A stretch of 64,000 nucleotides of DNA from Stenotrophomonas maltophilia (GTDB taxonomy: Bacteria; Pseudomonadota; Gammaproteobacteria; Xanthomonadales; Xanthomonadaceae), in assembly GCF_002799155.1 (NCBI RefSeq), contig NZ_NERD01000002.1, forward strand, positions 2,294,001 through 2,358,000, read 5' to 3'. Below, piece by piece: positions 48,599 to 57,395 of the stretch (position 1 is its first letter; the number at the start of each line of letters is the position of its first letter). The position numbers and the translations under genes are program-made. Under the pieces are notes generated by a model. That model made no database searches, had not been told where the DNA came from, and saw nothing but the letters and a program-made list of their open reading frames with translations.

Positions 48599-50035
48599 AT
48601 GGCTGAACAATTCGACGTCGTCGTCATCGGTGCCGGCCCGGCCGGTTACCACGCTGCCATCCGCGCGGCCCAGCTGGGCCTGAAGACCGCCTGCATCGAC
48701 GCAGCGCTGGGCAAGGACGGCAAGCCGGCACTGGGCGGCACCTGCCTGCGCGTGGGCTGCATCCCGTCCAAGGCGCTGCTGGATTCCTCGCGCCAGTTCT
48801 GGAACATGGGCCACATCTTTGGCGACCACGGCATCAGCTTCAAGGATGCCAAGATCGACGTCGAGGCGATGATTGGCCGCAAGGACAAGATCGTCAAGCA
48901 GTTCACCGGCGGCATCGGCATGCTGTTCAAGGCCAACAAAGTGGCCGCCTATTATGGTTTTGGCGAGCTGCAGCCGGGCAACGTGGTCAAGGTCACCCAG
49001 CATGACGGTTCCATCGTCGAGCTGAAGGGCACCAACGTCATCATCGCGGCCGGTTCCGATTCGATCGAACTGCCGTTCGCCAAGTTCGACGGCGAGACCA
49101 TCGTCGACAACGTCGGCGGCCTGGACTTCACCGAAGTGCCGAACCGCCTGGCGGTGATCGGCGCCGGTGTGATCGGCCTGGAGCTGGGCAGCGTGTGGAA
49201 GCGCCTGGGCGCTGAAGTCACCATCCTGGAAGCACTGCCGGAGTTCCTGGCCGTGGCCGACGCCGAAGTGGCCAAGACCGCTGCCAAGGAATTCAAGAAG
49301 CAGGGCCTGGATATCCGCCTCGGCGCCAAGGTCTCCAAGACCGAGATCATCGGCAAGGGCAAGAAGAAGGAAGTCGTTGTCACCTACACCGACAGCGAAG
49401 GCGAAAAGACCCTGACCGTGGACAAGCTGCTGGTGGCCGTTGGCCGTCGCGCCGCCACCAAGGGCCTGCTGGCCGAAGGCACCGGCGTCAAGATCAACGA
49501 GCGCGGCCAGATCGAAGTCGACGCGCACTGCCACACCGGCGTCGACGGCGTGTGGGCAGTCGGCGACTGCGTGCGCGGCCCGATGCTGGCGCACAAGGGC
49601 TTCGAGGAAGGCATCGCGGTGGCTGAGCTGATCGCCGGCCTGCCGGGCCACGTCAACTTCGACACCATCCCGTGGGTCATCTACACCGAGCCGGAACTGG
49701 CGTGGGTCGGCAAGACCGAGGCGCAGCTGAAGGCCGAAGGCATTCCGTACAAGGCCGGCAGCTTCCCGTTCGCCGCCAACGGCCGTGCCGTGGCGATGAT
49801 CGAGCCGGCAGGCTTCGTGAAGATCCTGGCCCATGCCGAAACCGATCGCATCCTCGGCATGCACCTGGTCGGCGCCAACGTCTCCGAGCTGGTGCACGAA
49901 GGTGTGCTGACCATGGAGTTCAGCGGCTCGGCCGATGACCTGGCCCGCATCTGCCACGCTCACCCGTCGCTGTCGGAAGTGATCCACGACGCGGCGATGG
50001 CGGTCAGCAAGCGCGCCATCCACAAGGCGAACTAA
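48599..50035 (+). CDS. lpdA: dihydrolipoyl dehydrogenase (E3)
   Basis: A 478-residue FAD/NAD disulfide oxidoreductase that reoxidises dihydrolipoamide in the 2-oxoacid dehydrogenase complexes. It shows the FAD motif VVVIGAGPAGYHAAIRAAQLG, the redox disulfide C49/C54 in GGTCLRVGCIPSK, the NAD-binding VIGAGVIGLELGSVWKRLG, and the C-terminal His-Glu pair in HAHPSLSEVIHD. It lies 63 bases after sucB, separated by the hairpin, and ends in a strong terminator. Confidence 0.97.
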   Translation: MAEQFDVVVIGAGPAGYHAAIRAAQLGLKTACIDAALGKDGKPALGGTCLRVGCIPSKALLDSSRQFWNMGHIFGDHGISFKDAKIDVEAMIGRKDKIVKQFTGGIGMLFKANKVAAYYGFGELQPGNVVKVTQHDGSIVELKGTNVIIAAGSDSIELPFAKFDGETIVDNVGGLDFTEVPNRLAVIGAGVIGLELGSVWKRLGAEVTILEALPEFLAVADAEVAKTAAKEFKKQGLDIRLGAKVSKTEIIGKGKKKEVVVTYTDSEGEKTLTVDKLLVAVGRRAATKGLLAEGTGVKINERGQIEVDAHCHTGVDGVWAVGDCVRGPMLAHKGFEEGIAVAELIAGLPGHVNFDTIPWVIYTEPELAWVGKTEAQLKAEGIPYKAGSFPFAANGRAVAMIEPAGFVKILAHAETDRILGMHLVGANVSELVHEGVLTMEFSGSADDLARICHAHPSLSEVIHDAAMAVSKRAIHKAN

Positions 50036-50051
50036 GCCTTCACGGATGCTG

Positions 50052-50088
50052 CAACAAAAAACCCCGCCTTGGCGGGGTTTTTTGTTGG
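50052..50088 (+). terminator. Rho-independent terminator after lpdA
   Basis: A 17-bp stem from CAACAAAAAACCCCGCC to GGCGGGGTTTTTTGTTG with a TT loop. The T6 run on + and the A6 run on the other side make it bidirectional in principle. It begins 16 bases after the lpdA stop. Confidence 0.92.
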
Positions 50089-50101
50089 CCAATAGTCCTG
50101 G

Positions 50102-50130
50102 AGGGCCGAGCATGGGCTCGGCGCTATACC
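50102..50130 (-). repeat. SMAG-like palindrome overlapping a stop codon
   Basis: On the minus strand GTATAGCGCCGAGC and GCTCGGCCC form a palindrome around CAT. The TAG at 50124-50126 inside it is the stop codon of the small secreted protein gene. The head is GTAT rather than GTAG. Confidence 0.65.
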
Positions 50131-50369
50131 TTCCCCGCTGGCTTTCGTGGCGGGTCGTCACAGATGCGATGCTGCACCACGGCCTCACCGACCTTCCATT
50201 CCTTCACCACCCTGCAGCGCTCCTTGGCTTTAGGCACCGAGGCCGCAGCGTTCGCCTCGTCAGCCGCAGCCGTCTGATGGCGCTCCAGCCACACCGAGGG
50301 CGGCGCTGGAGGTGCGGCCAGCACCGGAGGCGCCAACAGGGCCAGCCCCGCCAGCAGCCCCGTCCTCAT
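50124..50369 (-). CDS. Small secreted protein, function unknown
   Basis: An 81-residue protein with a signal peptide (RTGLLAGLALLAPPVLAA, residues 2-19). The mature part contains two cysteines (KERCRVVKEW and HRICDDPP), spaced to allow a disulfide. No family recognised. Its ATG (50369) overlaps the stop of the next upstream gene as ATGA, a sign of translational coupling, which supports both. The stop codon lies in a REP-like palindrome. Confidence 0.65.
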   Translation of the reverse strand: MRTGLLAGLALLAPPVLAAPPAPPSVWLERHQTAAADEANAAASVPKAKERCRVVKEWKVGEAVVQHRICDDPPRKPAGKV

Positions 50370-50578
50370 GCAGCCACCGCCCGGCCACCGAGCAGGCGTG
50401 CCGGCAGCATGAACAGCGCGCGCAGGAAGGCGAACAGAGCCGAGAAGGTGATGCCGACCAGGCGGAACGGCAGGCTCAGCAGCCACACGAACGGCCAGGC
50501 GATCAGGGCGAGGATCGCCAGCGGCCAGCACAGCACGAACAGCAGGCACCACACACCGAGCGCGAACAGGGTCTTCAT
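50366..50578 (-). CDS. Small two-helix membrane protein, function unknown
   Basis: A 70-residue protein dominated by hydrophobic residues: FALGVWCLLFVLCWPLAILALIAWPFVWLLSLPF, then FSALFAFLRALFMLP, so two or three membrane helices. ATG 50578 is six bases from a good AAGGAG ribosome site; GTG 50581 is directly in front and too close. It is coupled by ATGA to the secreted protein gene, forming a small envelope gene pair between lpdA and dnaB. No family recognised. Confidence 0.7.
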   Translation of the reverse strand: MKTLFALGVWCLLFVLCWPLAILALIAWPFVWLLSLPFRLVGITFSALFAFLRALFMLPARLLGGRAVAA

Positions 50579-50691
50579 CACGGTCTCCTTGGGGCGGCAC
50601 CCTGCCGCCTGCGGACACCTTGGCGCCCTGCCCCACCTGGCCGCAAAGGGTTTGCGACGAAACCGGGCTGGCGGCGATGAAAGCCGGTGGG

Positions 50692-50719
50692 CATCGGCCG
50701 GGCATGGCCCGGCGCTGGG
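50692..50719. repeat. REP-like palindrome near the dnaB 3' end
   Basis: CGGCCGGGC and GCCCGGCGC form a stem around an ATG-like loop. The dnaB stop is at 50735. The GTAG head is not visible. Confidence 0.5.
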
Positions 50720-50734
50720 GCAACGTCGAAGGCG

Positions 50735-52165
50735 TTATTCGAACGAACCGACCGAATCGTGGGCCAGGTTGTCGAAGCGGGTGTATTCACCGAAGAACTT
50801 CAGCTTGCACGAACCGGTCGGGCCACCACGGTGCTTGCCGATGATGATCTCGGCCAGGCCCTTGTCCGGCGAGTTTTCCTTGTTGTAGTAGTCATCGCGG
50901 TAGATGAACACGATCATGTCCGCGTCCTGCTCGATTGCGCCCGACTCGCGAAGATCGGCCATCACCGGGCGCTTGTCGGTACGCGTTTCCAGCGAGCGGT
51001 TGAGCTGTGACAGTGCGATCACCGGTACATTCAGTTCCTTGGCCAGCCCCTTCAGCGAACGCGAGATCTCCGAGATTTCGGTCGCGCGGTTTTCGCTGTT
51101 GCCCGGCACGCTCATCAGCTGCAGGTAGTCGATCACGATCAGGCCAAGATCATGCTCGCGCTTGAGTCGACGGCACTTGGAGCGCAGCACTTCCGGCGAC
51201 ACGCCCGGCGTATCGTCGATGAAGATCTTGGTTTCCTTCAGCATCTTGATCGCGCTGGTGACGCGGCTCCAGTCCTCGTCTTCCAGCTGGCCGGTACGCA
51301 GGCGCTGCGCATTGATGCGGCCATTGGAGGAAATCAGGCGCATCGCCAGCTGCGATGCCGACATTTCCATCGAGAACACCGCCACGCCCTTCTTCGACTT
51401 GATCGCCGCGTACTCGGCAATGTTCAGCGCAAAGGTGGTCTTGCCCATTGCCGGGCGGGCGGCAAGGATGATCAGGTCGGTCGGCTGCAGGCCGGCGGTC
51501 ATCGCATCGAAATCGTTGTAACCAGTCGGCAGGCCGGTGATGTTGCCGCCGTTCTCGAAGCGGTTGCGCAGCTCCTCGAAGGCATCCTTCAGCGCGCCGG
51601 GCATGGCCACGAAATCGGTGCGACCGCGCGCACCCTGTTCGGCGATGGCGAACACGCTCTTCTCCGCCGAGGCCAGCAGCTCGCTGCTGTCACGCCCTTC
51701 GGGCTGGAAACCGTCGTTGACGATGTCGGTGCCGACCTGGATCAGCTGCCGCAGCACCGCCTTGTCACGCACGATCTCGGCGTAGGCCACGATGTTGGCA
51801 GCCGACGGCGTGGTACTGGCCAGTTCGATCAGGTAGGCGCCGTCGCCCACCAGTTCCATCTTGCCCTGCGATTCAAACCACTCACCCAGCGTCACCGCAT
51901 CGAACGGCCGTTCGCGCTCGGACAGTTCGCGGATCGCCCGGTAGATCATCTGGTGATCGCGACGGTAGAAGTCGCCTTCGGTCAGCTGGTCGTTGACCCG
52001 GTCATACGCTTCTGGCGCCAGCATCAGGCCACCCAGCACCGCCTGCTCGGCTTCCACCGAATGGGGCGGTACCCGCAACTGGTCGATGCGCGACTCGTCG
52101 CGATCGCGATCGAAGCCATCACCGCGCTCTCTGCGGTTGGAACGGAAGCCGGGACGAGCGGACAT
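50735..52165 (-). CDS. dnaB: replicative DNA helicase
   Basis: A 476-residue hexameric helicase of the replication fork. The N-terminal DnaB domain is residues about 25-130 (VPPHSVEAEQAVLGGLMLAPEAYDRV). The RecA-like motor has Walker A in ARPAMGKTTFALN, a Walker B region in HDLGLIVIDYLQLM, and a QLNRSLETRTDKRPVMADLRESGAIEQDADMI arginine/sensor block. No intein is seen. The start is ATG 52165, with AGGAAACACC upstream; the frame before it is not coding. A charged, likely flexible leader (RSNRRERGDGFDRDRDES) precedes the conserved part. Confidence 0.96.
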   Translation of the reverse strand: MSARPGFRSNRRERGDGFDRDRDESRIDQLRVPPHSVEAEQAVLGGLMLAPEAYDRVNDQLTEGDFYRRDHQMIYRAIRELSERERPFDAVTLGEWFESQGKMELVGDGAYLIELASTTPSAANIVAYAEIVRDKAVLRQLIQVGTDIVNDGFQPEGRDSSELLASAEKSVFAIAEQGARGRTDFVAMPGALKDAFEELRNRFENGGNITGLPTGYNDFDAMTAGLQPTDLIILAARPAMGKTTFALNIAEYAAIKSKKGVAVFSMEMSASQLAMRLISSNGRINAQRLRTGQLEDEDWSRVTSAIKMLKETKIFIDDTPGVSPEVLRSKCRRLKREHDLGLIVIDYLQLMSVPGNSENRATEISEISRSLKGLAKELNVPVIALSQLNRSLETRTDKRPVMADLRESGAIEQDADMIVFIYRDDYYNKENSPDKGLAEIIIGKHRGGPTGSCKLKFFGEYTRFDNLAHDSVGSFE

Positions 52166-52368
52166 GCTGCGGTGTTTCCTGCAAAAGTGGGCCAGACGAG
52201 TGTAGGCATGCGCCGACCCCGGCGGCCATGGACAAGCCTGTGGATAAGCCGTGGAGAAACGGGGGATATCCGCCGGCACCTGGCCAGACTGGCGTGGGGA
52301 CGTCGCACTGCCTGCGACGGGCGCCATTGCGGCACCCGAGCAGGGCATTATCGCAGATCAGGCGACCA

Positions 52369-52456
52369 GGGTCGGATCCCGTGCGATGCACGGGCTCTGG
52401 CCCGCTCAGCTGGACGTGGGGTCGGATCCCTCTGCAACGCAGAGGGCTCTGACCCC
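52369..52456. repeat. Two copies of a GGGTCGGATCCC-headed palindrome
   Basis: Copy 1 (52369-52403) and copy 2 (52418-52456) share the outer halves GGGTCGGATCCC and GGGCTCTG(A/G)CCC, but have different central arms (CCGTGC/GCACGG versus CCTCTGC/GCAGAGG). They lie between dnaB and the FMN reductase gene, 7 bases from the latter's stop. This is a second palindromic repeat family, distinct from SMAG. Confidence 0.75.
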
Positions 52457-52463
52457 GCCGGCC

Positions 52464-53024
52464 TCAATCGCCCTTGACGTGCACCGCGATCAGCGCCAGG
52501 AACCGGTCCACGTAGCCCTGCAGGAACTTCTGCGTGCCCTCATTGTGGATCGAGCCGTCGGCATCGATCAGGCCGTCCTTGAAGTGAATGAATGCCTCGG
52601 GCTGGCCCAGCACGTGCATGTCCAGGAAGGCCAGGCTGTTGCGCAGGTGCTGCTGGGCCACGGCGGTGCCGATCTGGCCGATGGAGGCACCGATCACCGC
52701 CGCCGGCTTGCCCGCAAACGCACTGTCACCGTAGGGGCGCGAACCGATATCAATGGCGTTCTTGAGTACGCCCGGCACTGACCGGTTGTACTCGGGGGTC
52801 ACAAACAGCAACGCGTCGGCGGCGCGCACCTGGTCCTTCAGCCGGGTACCCTGCGGTGGGTACTGCGCGTCGAAGTCCTGGTCGTACAGCGGCAGGTCGC
52901 CGATCTGCACGTACTGGAAGCGCGCGCGGCCGCCAGCGATCTTTTCCAGCGCATGGGCCAGCTTGCGGTTGCAGGAGTCCTTGCGCAGGCTGCCGACGAA
53001 CACGGCGATGGTGGGGACGGACAT
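52464..53024 (-). CDS. NAD(P)H-dependent FMN reductase
   Basis: A 186-residue flavodoxin-like reductase of the ChrR/YieF/NQO family. It shows the opening VFVGSLRKDSCNRKLAHALEK, the FMN-binding VTPEYNRSVPGVLKNAIDIGSRP, and AVIGASIGQIGTAVAQQHLRNSL. It probably reduces FMN or quinones. The start is ATG 53024 after a GGAG site. It lies 66 bases downstream of the asparagine synthetase gene on the same strand; whether it belongs to that operon is unclear. Confidence 0.9.
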   Translation of the reverse strand: MSVPTIAVFVGSLRKDSCNRKLAHALEKIAGGRARFQYVQIGDLPLYDQDFDAQYPPQGTRLKDQVRAADALLFVTPEYNRSVPGVLKNAIDIGSRPYGDSAFAGKPAAVIGASIGQIGTAVAQQHLRNSLAFLDMHVLGQPEAFIHFKDGLIDADGSIHNEGTQKFLQGYVDRFLALIAVHVKGD

Positions 53025-53090
53025 CGGGACATACTCCTCACGGTGCGGGAGGCCCAGCCTAGTCGCCGGGCCCGTGCAGGCCGGTGAAAA

Positions 53091-55034
53091 TCAGCCGCCG
53101 GCAACGCCCGCGCGCACCTGGCGCCAATGCGCCTGCCAGGCCTGGAACATCAGCACGTTCCACAGATGGGTATGCCACTTGCGCTGCCCTCCCAGGAACT
53201 GCTGCCACAACGGCTGCACCGCGGCCGCCGACAGCACGCCCTCACGCTCCAGCCGCGCCGGCTGCAGCAGGTCCTCGGCCCAGGGGCGCAGGTCGCCCTT
53301 CAGCCAGTCACTGACCGGTGCGCCGAAGCCGCGCTTGGGCCGGTGCACCATCGAATGCGGCACGTAACGGCCAAGCACGCGCTTGAGCAGCACTTTGCTG
53401 GTGGTCTCGCTGCGCTTGAAGCCCAACGGCAACGACCACGCGAACTCGGCCACGCGCCAGTCCAGCAGCGGCGCGCGCGCCTCCAGGCTGACCGCCATCG
53501 AGGTCCGGTCGACCTTGCACAACAGGTCGTCCGGCAGGTAGGTCACGAAATCGGCCAGCATCATCGCGTCGGCCGGCGTACCCGCGCCGTGCAGCGGATC
53601 AGCCAGATCGTAGAAGCTGCCGGCGGCCTGCGCGCCGGGCACCGCCGCGGCCGGGTCGCGCCAGCGCGAGATGCGGTTGCGGTAGACGTCGCCGATGCCA
53701 CGTGCGCCGGTTTCCGCCAGCAGCGCCGCCAGGCCACCGGTCCGCGAGGCCTCGCCCTGCTGCTGCGAGCGCGCGCCCATCCAACGCCGCAACGGCCCAG
53801 GCACGCGGCCGAGCATCTGCCAGTTGCGCAGCGCGCGTACATACCGGGTGTAGCCAAAGAACAGCTCATCGCCGCCGTCGCCGGACAACGCCACGGTCAC
53901 CCCCTGCCGCGCCAGCCGGGCCACCAGTGCGGTCGGCACCTGCGAAGCATCGGCAAAAGGCTCATCGAACATCGCCGGCAACTGCGGCACCACCGCCAAC
54001 GCGTCGGCGCCGCTGACGTACAGCTCGGTGTGATCACAGCCCAGGTGAGTCGCCAGCTCCTTGGCCAGTGGTGCTTCGTCATGCCCCGAGTCGGTGAACC
54101 CGATGCTGAAACTGTGCACCGGCTGCCCGCTCTGCGCCTGCATCAGCGCCGCCACCAGCGATGAGTCGGTGCCGCCGGACAGGAACACACCGACCGGCAC
54201 GTCGGCCACCATGCGCAGCGCCACCGCGTCGCGCAGCAGCGTGTCCAGCTGTTCCTCGGCCTCCTCGATACGGCCCTGGAACGGAGCGGCCAGCGCCGCC
54301 TGCATGCGTGCACGCGCATCCCAGTACGGGCGTTGTGCCTGTTCCGGGCGATGTGCGGATGCACCGGCGGCGACCATCGCTGCATCCAGGCGCAGCACGC
54401 GGCCGGGCATCAGCTTGTAGCAGCGCTGGTGGATGCTGTGCGGCGCCGGGATGTAGTCAAGCCGCAGCAGCAATGTGAGCGCATCGCGATCGATGTCGTT
54501 GTCGAACGACGGGTGCTGCCAGAGCGCCTTCAGTTCCGAACCGAACACCAGCGTGTCACCGGCCCAGCCGTAGTACAGCGGCTTCTTGCCAACGCGGTCG
54601 CGGGCCAGCCACAGGCAACGCTCCTGACGGTCCCACAGCGCGATGGCGAACATGCCGTTGCAGCGCTGCAGGGTGTCTTCCACACCCCATTGCAGGATTG
54701 CCGCCAGCAGCACTTCAGTGTCGGAATGGCCGCGGAAGGCATGCCCCAGCGGCTCCAGTGCCTCACGCAGGGCGGCGAAGTTGTAGACCTCGCCGTTGTA
54801 GGCCATCACGTAGCGGCCATCGGCCGAGGCCATCGGCTGGTGGCCCAGCGGGGACAGGTCGAGGATGCTCAGGCGGCGATGCGCCAGCGCGATGCCCGCC
54901 TCGGCATCGACCCAGCTGCCGCCGTCATCCGGCCCGCGATGGTGCAGCGCCAGGCCCATCGCCAGGGCCTGCGCCTGCAGCGCCTCGCCCGACGCCAGCG
55001 GCGCCGGCAACAACATTCCCGCCAATCCACACAT
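53091..55034 (-). CDS. asnB: asparagine synthase (glutamine-hydrolysing)
   Basis: A 647-residue class B asparagine synthetase. Cys2 after the start (MCGLAGML) is the glutaminase nucleophile; HHRGPDDGG, LSILDLSPLGHQPM and YNGEVYN complete the amidotransferase domain (residues 1-210). The ATP-pyrophosphatase loop LSGGTDSSLVAAL and SGDGGDELFFGYTRY lie in the synthetase domain. Because Cys2 and the loop are intact, it should use glutamine and ATP to amidate an acid, classically aspartate. It starts three bases after the fused E1 gene, so they are co-transcribed. The true substrate may therefore not be aspartate. Confidence 0.88.
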   Translation of the reverse strand: MCGLAGMLLPAPLASGEALQAQALAMGLALHHRGPDDGGSWVDAEAGIALAHRRLSILDLSPLGHQPMASADGRYVMAYNGEVYNFAALREALEPLGHAFRGHSDTEVLLAAILQWGVEDTLQRCNGMFAIALWDRQERCLWLARDRVGKKPLYYGWAGDTLVFGSELKALWQHPSFDNDIDRDALTLLLRLDYIPAPHSIHQRCYKLMPGRVLRLDAAMVAAGASAHRPEQAQRPYWDARARMQAALAAPFQGRIEEAEEQLDTLLRDAVALRMVADVPVGVFLSGGTDSSLVAALMQAQSGQPVHSFSIGFTDSGHDEAPLAKELATHLGCDHTELYVSGADALAVVPQLPAMFDEPFADASQVPTALVARLARQGVTVALSGDGGDELFFGYTRYVRALRNWQMLGRVPGPLRRWMGARSQQQGEASRTGGLAALLAETGARGIGDVYRNRISRWRDPAAAVPGAQAAGSFYDLADPLHGAGTPADAMMLADFVTYLPDDLLCKVDRTSMAVSLEARAPLLDWRVAEFAWSLPLGFKRSETTSKVLLKRVLGRYVPHSMVHRPKRGFGAPVSDWLKGDLRPWAEDLLQPARLEREGVLSAAAVQPLWQQFLGGQRKWHTHLWNVLMFQAWQAHWRQVRAGVAGG

Positions 55035-55037
55035 GCA

Positions 55038-57317
55038 TCAGGGTTCCTGCGCCAGGTCGAGGGCGGCGCCAATCACCCCATTGTCGCTTGGAAGCCCGAA
55101 CATTGCTGCCCCCGCCAGTGGGGTGTAGGTATCGGCACCACAGACCCGGCGCAACGGCAGGTGGCCGAACCCGGCCTCGACCAGCGCCGTGACCACGCCC
55201 TCCCCCACCCCGCCACTGTGGCGCCCCTCGTCCAGCACCAGCACCCGCTGTGCACTGGCAGCCTGGGCGGCAATGAAGCCGGCGTCCAGCGGTACCAGCC
55301 AGCGCAGGTCGACCACCCGTACCTGCCAGCCCAGCTGCTGCTCGATTGCCCGTGATGCGCGCAATGCCATTGGCACGCCGTTGCCATAGGTATAGATCAC
55401 CAGGTCCCCGGCCTCCGGCGCATAGACCCGGCCCTCGCCCGGCACCAGCGCCTGGCCCTGTGCGGGGTAGTCGAACAGCCATTGGCCATCCCCCGCTTCA
55501 TGCAGGTCCTTGCTCATGTACAGCGCGATCGGCTCCAGGAACACCGCCACACGGCCATCCACCCGCGCCAGTGCGGCCAGCGTGCGCAGCATCATCACCG
55601 CATCGTCGCCGCGCGACGGGCAGCCCACCACCAGTCCGGGAATGTCGCGCAGCGCGGTGATCGAGTTGTCGTTGTGGAAGTGCCCACCAAAGCCTTTCTG
55701 GTAACCCAGCCCGGCCACCCGTACCAGCATCGGGTTGCGGTACTGGTCATTGGAGAAGAACTGCAGCGAACACGCTTCGCCGCGCACCTGGTCGATGGCG
55801 TTGTGCAGGTACGCTAGGTACTGGATCTCCGGAACCGGCAGCATGCCCAGGTTGGCCAGGCCCTGCGCCATGCCCAGGATCATGGTCTCGTCCAGCAGCG
55901 TGTTGAACACCCGGCGTGGGCCGAAGCGACGCAGCAGGTCCTTGGTGACGGTGTAGACACCGCCCTTCTGCGCGACGTCCTCACCGAACAGCAGGCTCTG
56001 CGGATACTTCGCCAGCAGTTCCTGCAGGCCATGGTTGATCTGGATCGCGAGGTGGCGTGGCGCCTGCCGCTCGGGCAGTGCCTGCGCACCGCCGTACAGC
56101 GCTTCACGCGTCCCGGCGGTCACCTCGCGCCGCGCTTCGGCCTGCACCGCTGCCGGCGTGTACGGTGCCAGCGGTGCCATCACTTCCTGCAACGACTGCA
56201 GCTTCCGACTGCCTTCGGCCTCGGCCGCTGCCGCCATGCAGCGCGCGCGCATCGTCTCGTAGGCCACCTCGATGGCTGCCGCATCCATCCAGCCCGATTC
56301 CATCGCGATCTGTGCCGAGCGCAGCAGCGGATCCTGCGCCTCCGCCGCGCACAACTCCGGCAACGCGCGCCATTCCACCTCGAAGTCGGTGCCGGCGTGC
56401 CCCATCAGGCGCGTGGTGCGCAGGTGCAGGAAGGTCGGCCGCCGCGTGCGCCGGCAGTGCTCCACCGCCGCCTGCACCTGGGCATGGCCCGTGGCCAGGT
56501 CGAGGCCATCGGCATGGAAATAGTCCAGCCCGGGCTGGCGACTGAAGCGCTCGGCGATCCAGCCTTCAGGCGTTTTCACCGAGATGCCAAGGCCATTGTC
56601 CTCGCAGACGAAAAGGACAGGTGCCGGCAGCTTCTGGTAAGCAGACCACATCGCGGTGTTGAACGCAGTCTGCGCGGTGGCATGGTTGGCCGAAGCATCG
56701 CCGAACGAGCACAGCACGATGCTGTCGGCCGGAATCGGCAGTTCATGGCCCAGTCGCTTGCCACTTTCAATGGCCAGCGCAGTGCCCAGCGCTTTCGGCA
56801 GATGCGACGCAATGGTCGAGGTCTGCGGCAGTACCCACAGCGGTTTGCTGCCCCACACCTTGTGGCGCCCGCCGCTGGCCGGGTCATCGGCGCTGGCAGC
56901 GAAGGACAGCGCGGCATCGCGCAGCGGATCGATCCCCGGCACCTGGCGCGAACGCTCGGCCATGAAGGCACCGGAGCGGTAGTGCAGGAACGCTGGATCC
57001 GTATGCCGGCAGGCCCGCGCCAACAGCGCGTTGCCTTCGTGGCCGGAGGAACCGATGGTGTAGAAGACCTTGTTCTGCACGCGCAGCACGCGCGCCATCA
57101 GGTCCAGCTGGCGGCTGGCCAGCTGCGAATCGAACAGCTCGCCGAACGCTGCGGCAGTGAGCGTGCTGCCGGGCAGGATCGGCGCATCCGGTGCCGGGCG
57201 CGGATGCGGCGCACCGCGCCAGCCTCGCACCGCGTCGAGGAAATTGGCGTCGCACACGTCGGCGCGGTTGAGCACGCGCATGCGCGCGGGAATCGGATCT
57301 GGAACCACAGCGAACAT
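55038..57317 (-). CDS. Fused alpha-beta 2-oxoacid dehydrogenase E1 (thiamine pyrophosphate)
   Basis: A 759-residue protein joining the two E1 subunits that are usually separate in branched-chain or pyruvate dehydrogenases. Residues 1-370 are E1 alpha (YTIGSSGHEGNALLARACR; TPP region SFGDASANHATAQTAFNTA...CEDNGLGIS). Residues about 405-759 are E1 beta (LLFGEDVAQKGGVYTVTKDL, NTLLDETMILGMAQGLA, RVAGLGYQKGFGGHFHND). No lipoyl domain or E2/E3 gene is next to it. The start is ATG 57317, six bases from a GGAGGG site. It is followed by asparagine synthetase with a three-base gap. Substrate not evident. Confidence 0.87.
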   Translation of the reverse strand: MFAVVPDPIPARMRVLNRADVCDANFLDAVRGWRGAPHPRPAPDAPILPGSTLTAAAFGELFDSQLASRQLDLMARVLRVQNKVFYTIGSSGHEGNALLARACRHTDPAFLHYRSGAFMAERSRQVPGIDPLRDAALSFAASADDPASGGRHKVWGSKPLWVLPQTSTIASHLPKALGTALAIESGKRLGHELPIPADSIVLCSFGDASANHATAQTAFNTAMWSAYQKLPAPVLFVCEDNGLGISVKTPEGWIAERFSRQPGLDYFHADGLDLATGHAQVQAAVEHCRRTRRPTFLHLRTTRLMGHAGTDFEVEWRALPELCAAEAQDPLLRSAQIAMESGWMDAAAIEVAYETMRARCMAAAAEAEGSRKLQSLQEVMAPLAPYTPAAVQAEARREVTAGTREALYGGAQALPERQAPRHLAIQINHGLQELLAKYPQSLLFGEDVAQKGGVYTVTKDLLRRFGPRRVFNTLLDETMILGMAQGLANLGMLPVPEIQYLAYLHNAIDQVRGEACSLQFFSNDQYRNPMLVRVAGLGYQKGFGGHFHNDNSITALRDIPGLVVGCPSRGDDAVMMLRTLAALARVDGRVAVFLEPIALYMSKDLHEAGDGQWLFDYPAQGQALVPGEGRVYAPEAGDLVIYTYGNGVPMALRASRAIEQQLGWQVRVVDLRWLVPLDAGFIAAQAASAQRVLVLDEGRHSGGVGEGVVTALVEAGFGHLPLRRVCGADTYTPLAGAAMFGLPSDNGVIGAALDLAQEP

Positions 57318-57395
57318 CGAACACCCTCCGTGTCGTTGTTGCATTCCGCCCGGCGCTGGCCAGGCGCTGCCCTGCGGGGGTCACCCTGGTGAGCG

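Noticed and set aside
53091-55034. Possible lasso-peptide cyclase instead of AsnB
   Set aside because: The glutaminase Cys2 domain is complete, and no lasso precursor or transglutaminase-like B protein gene is nearby.
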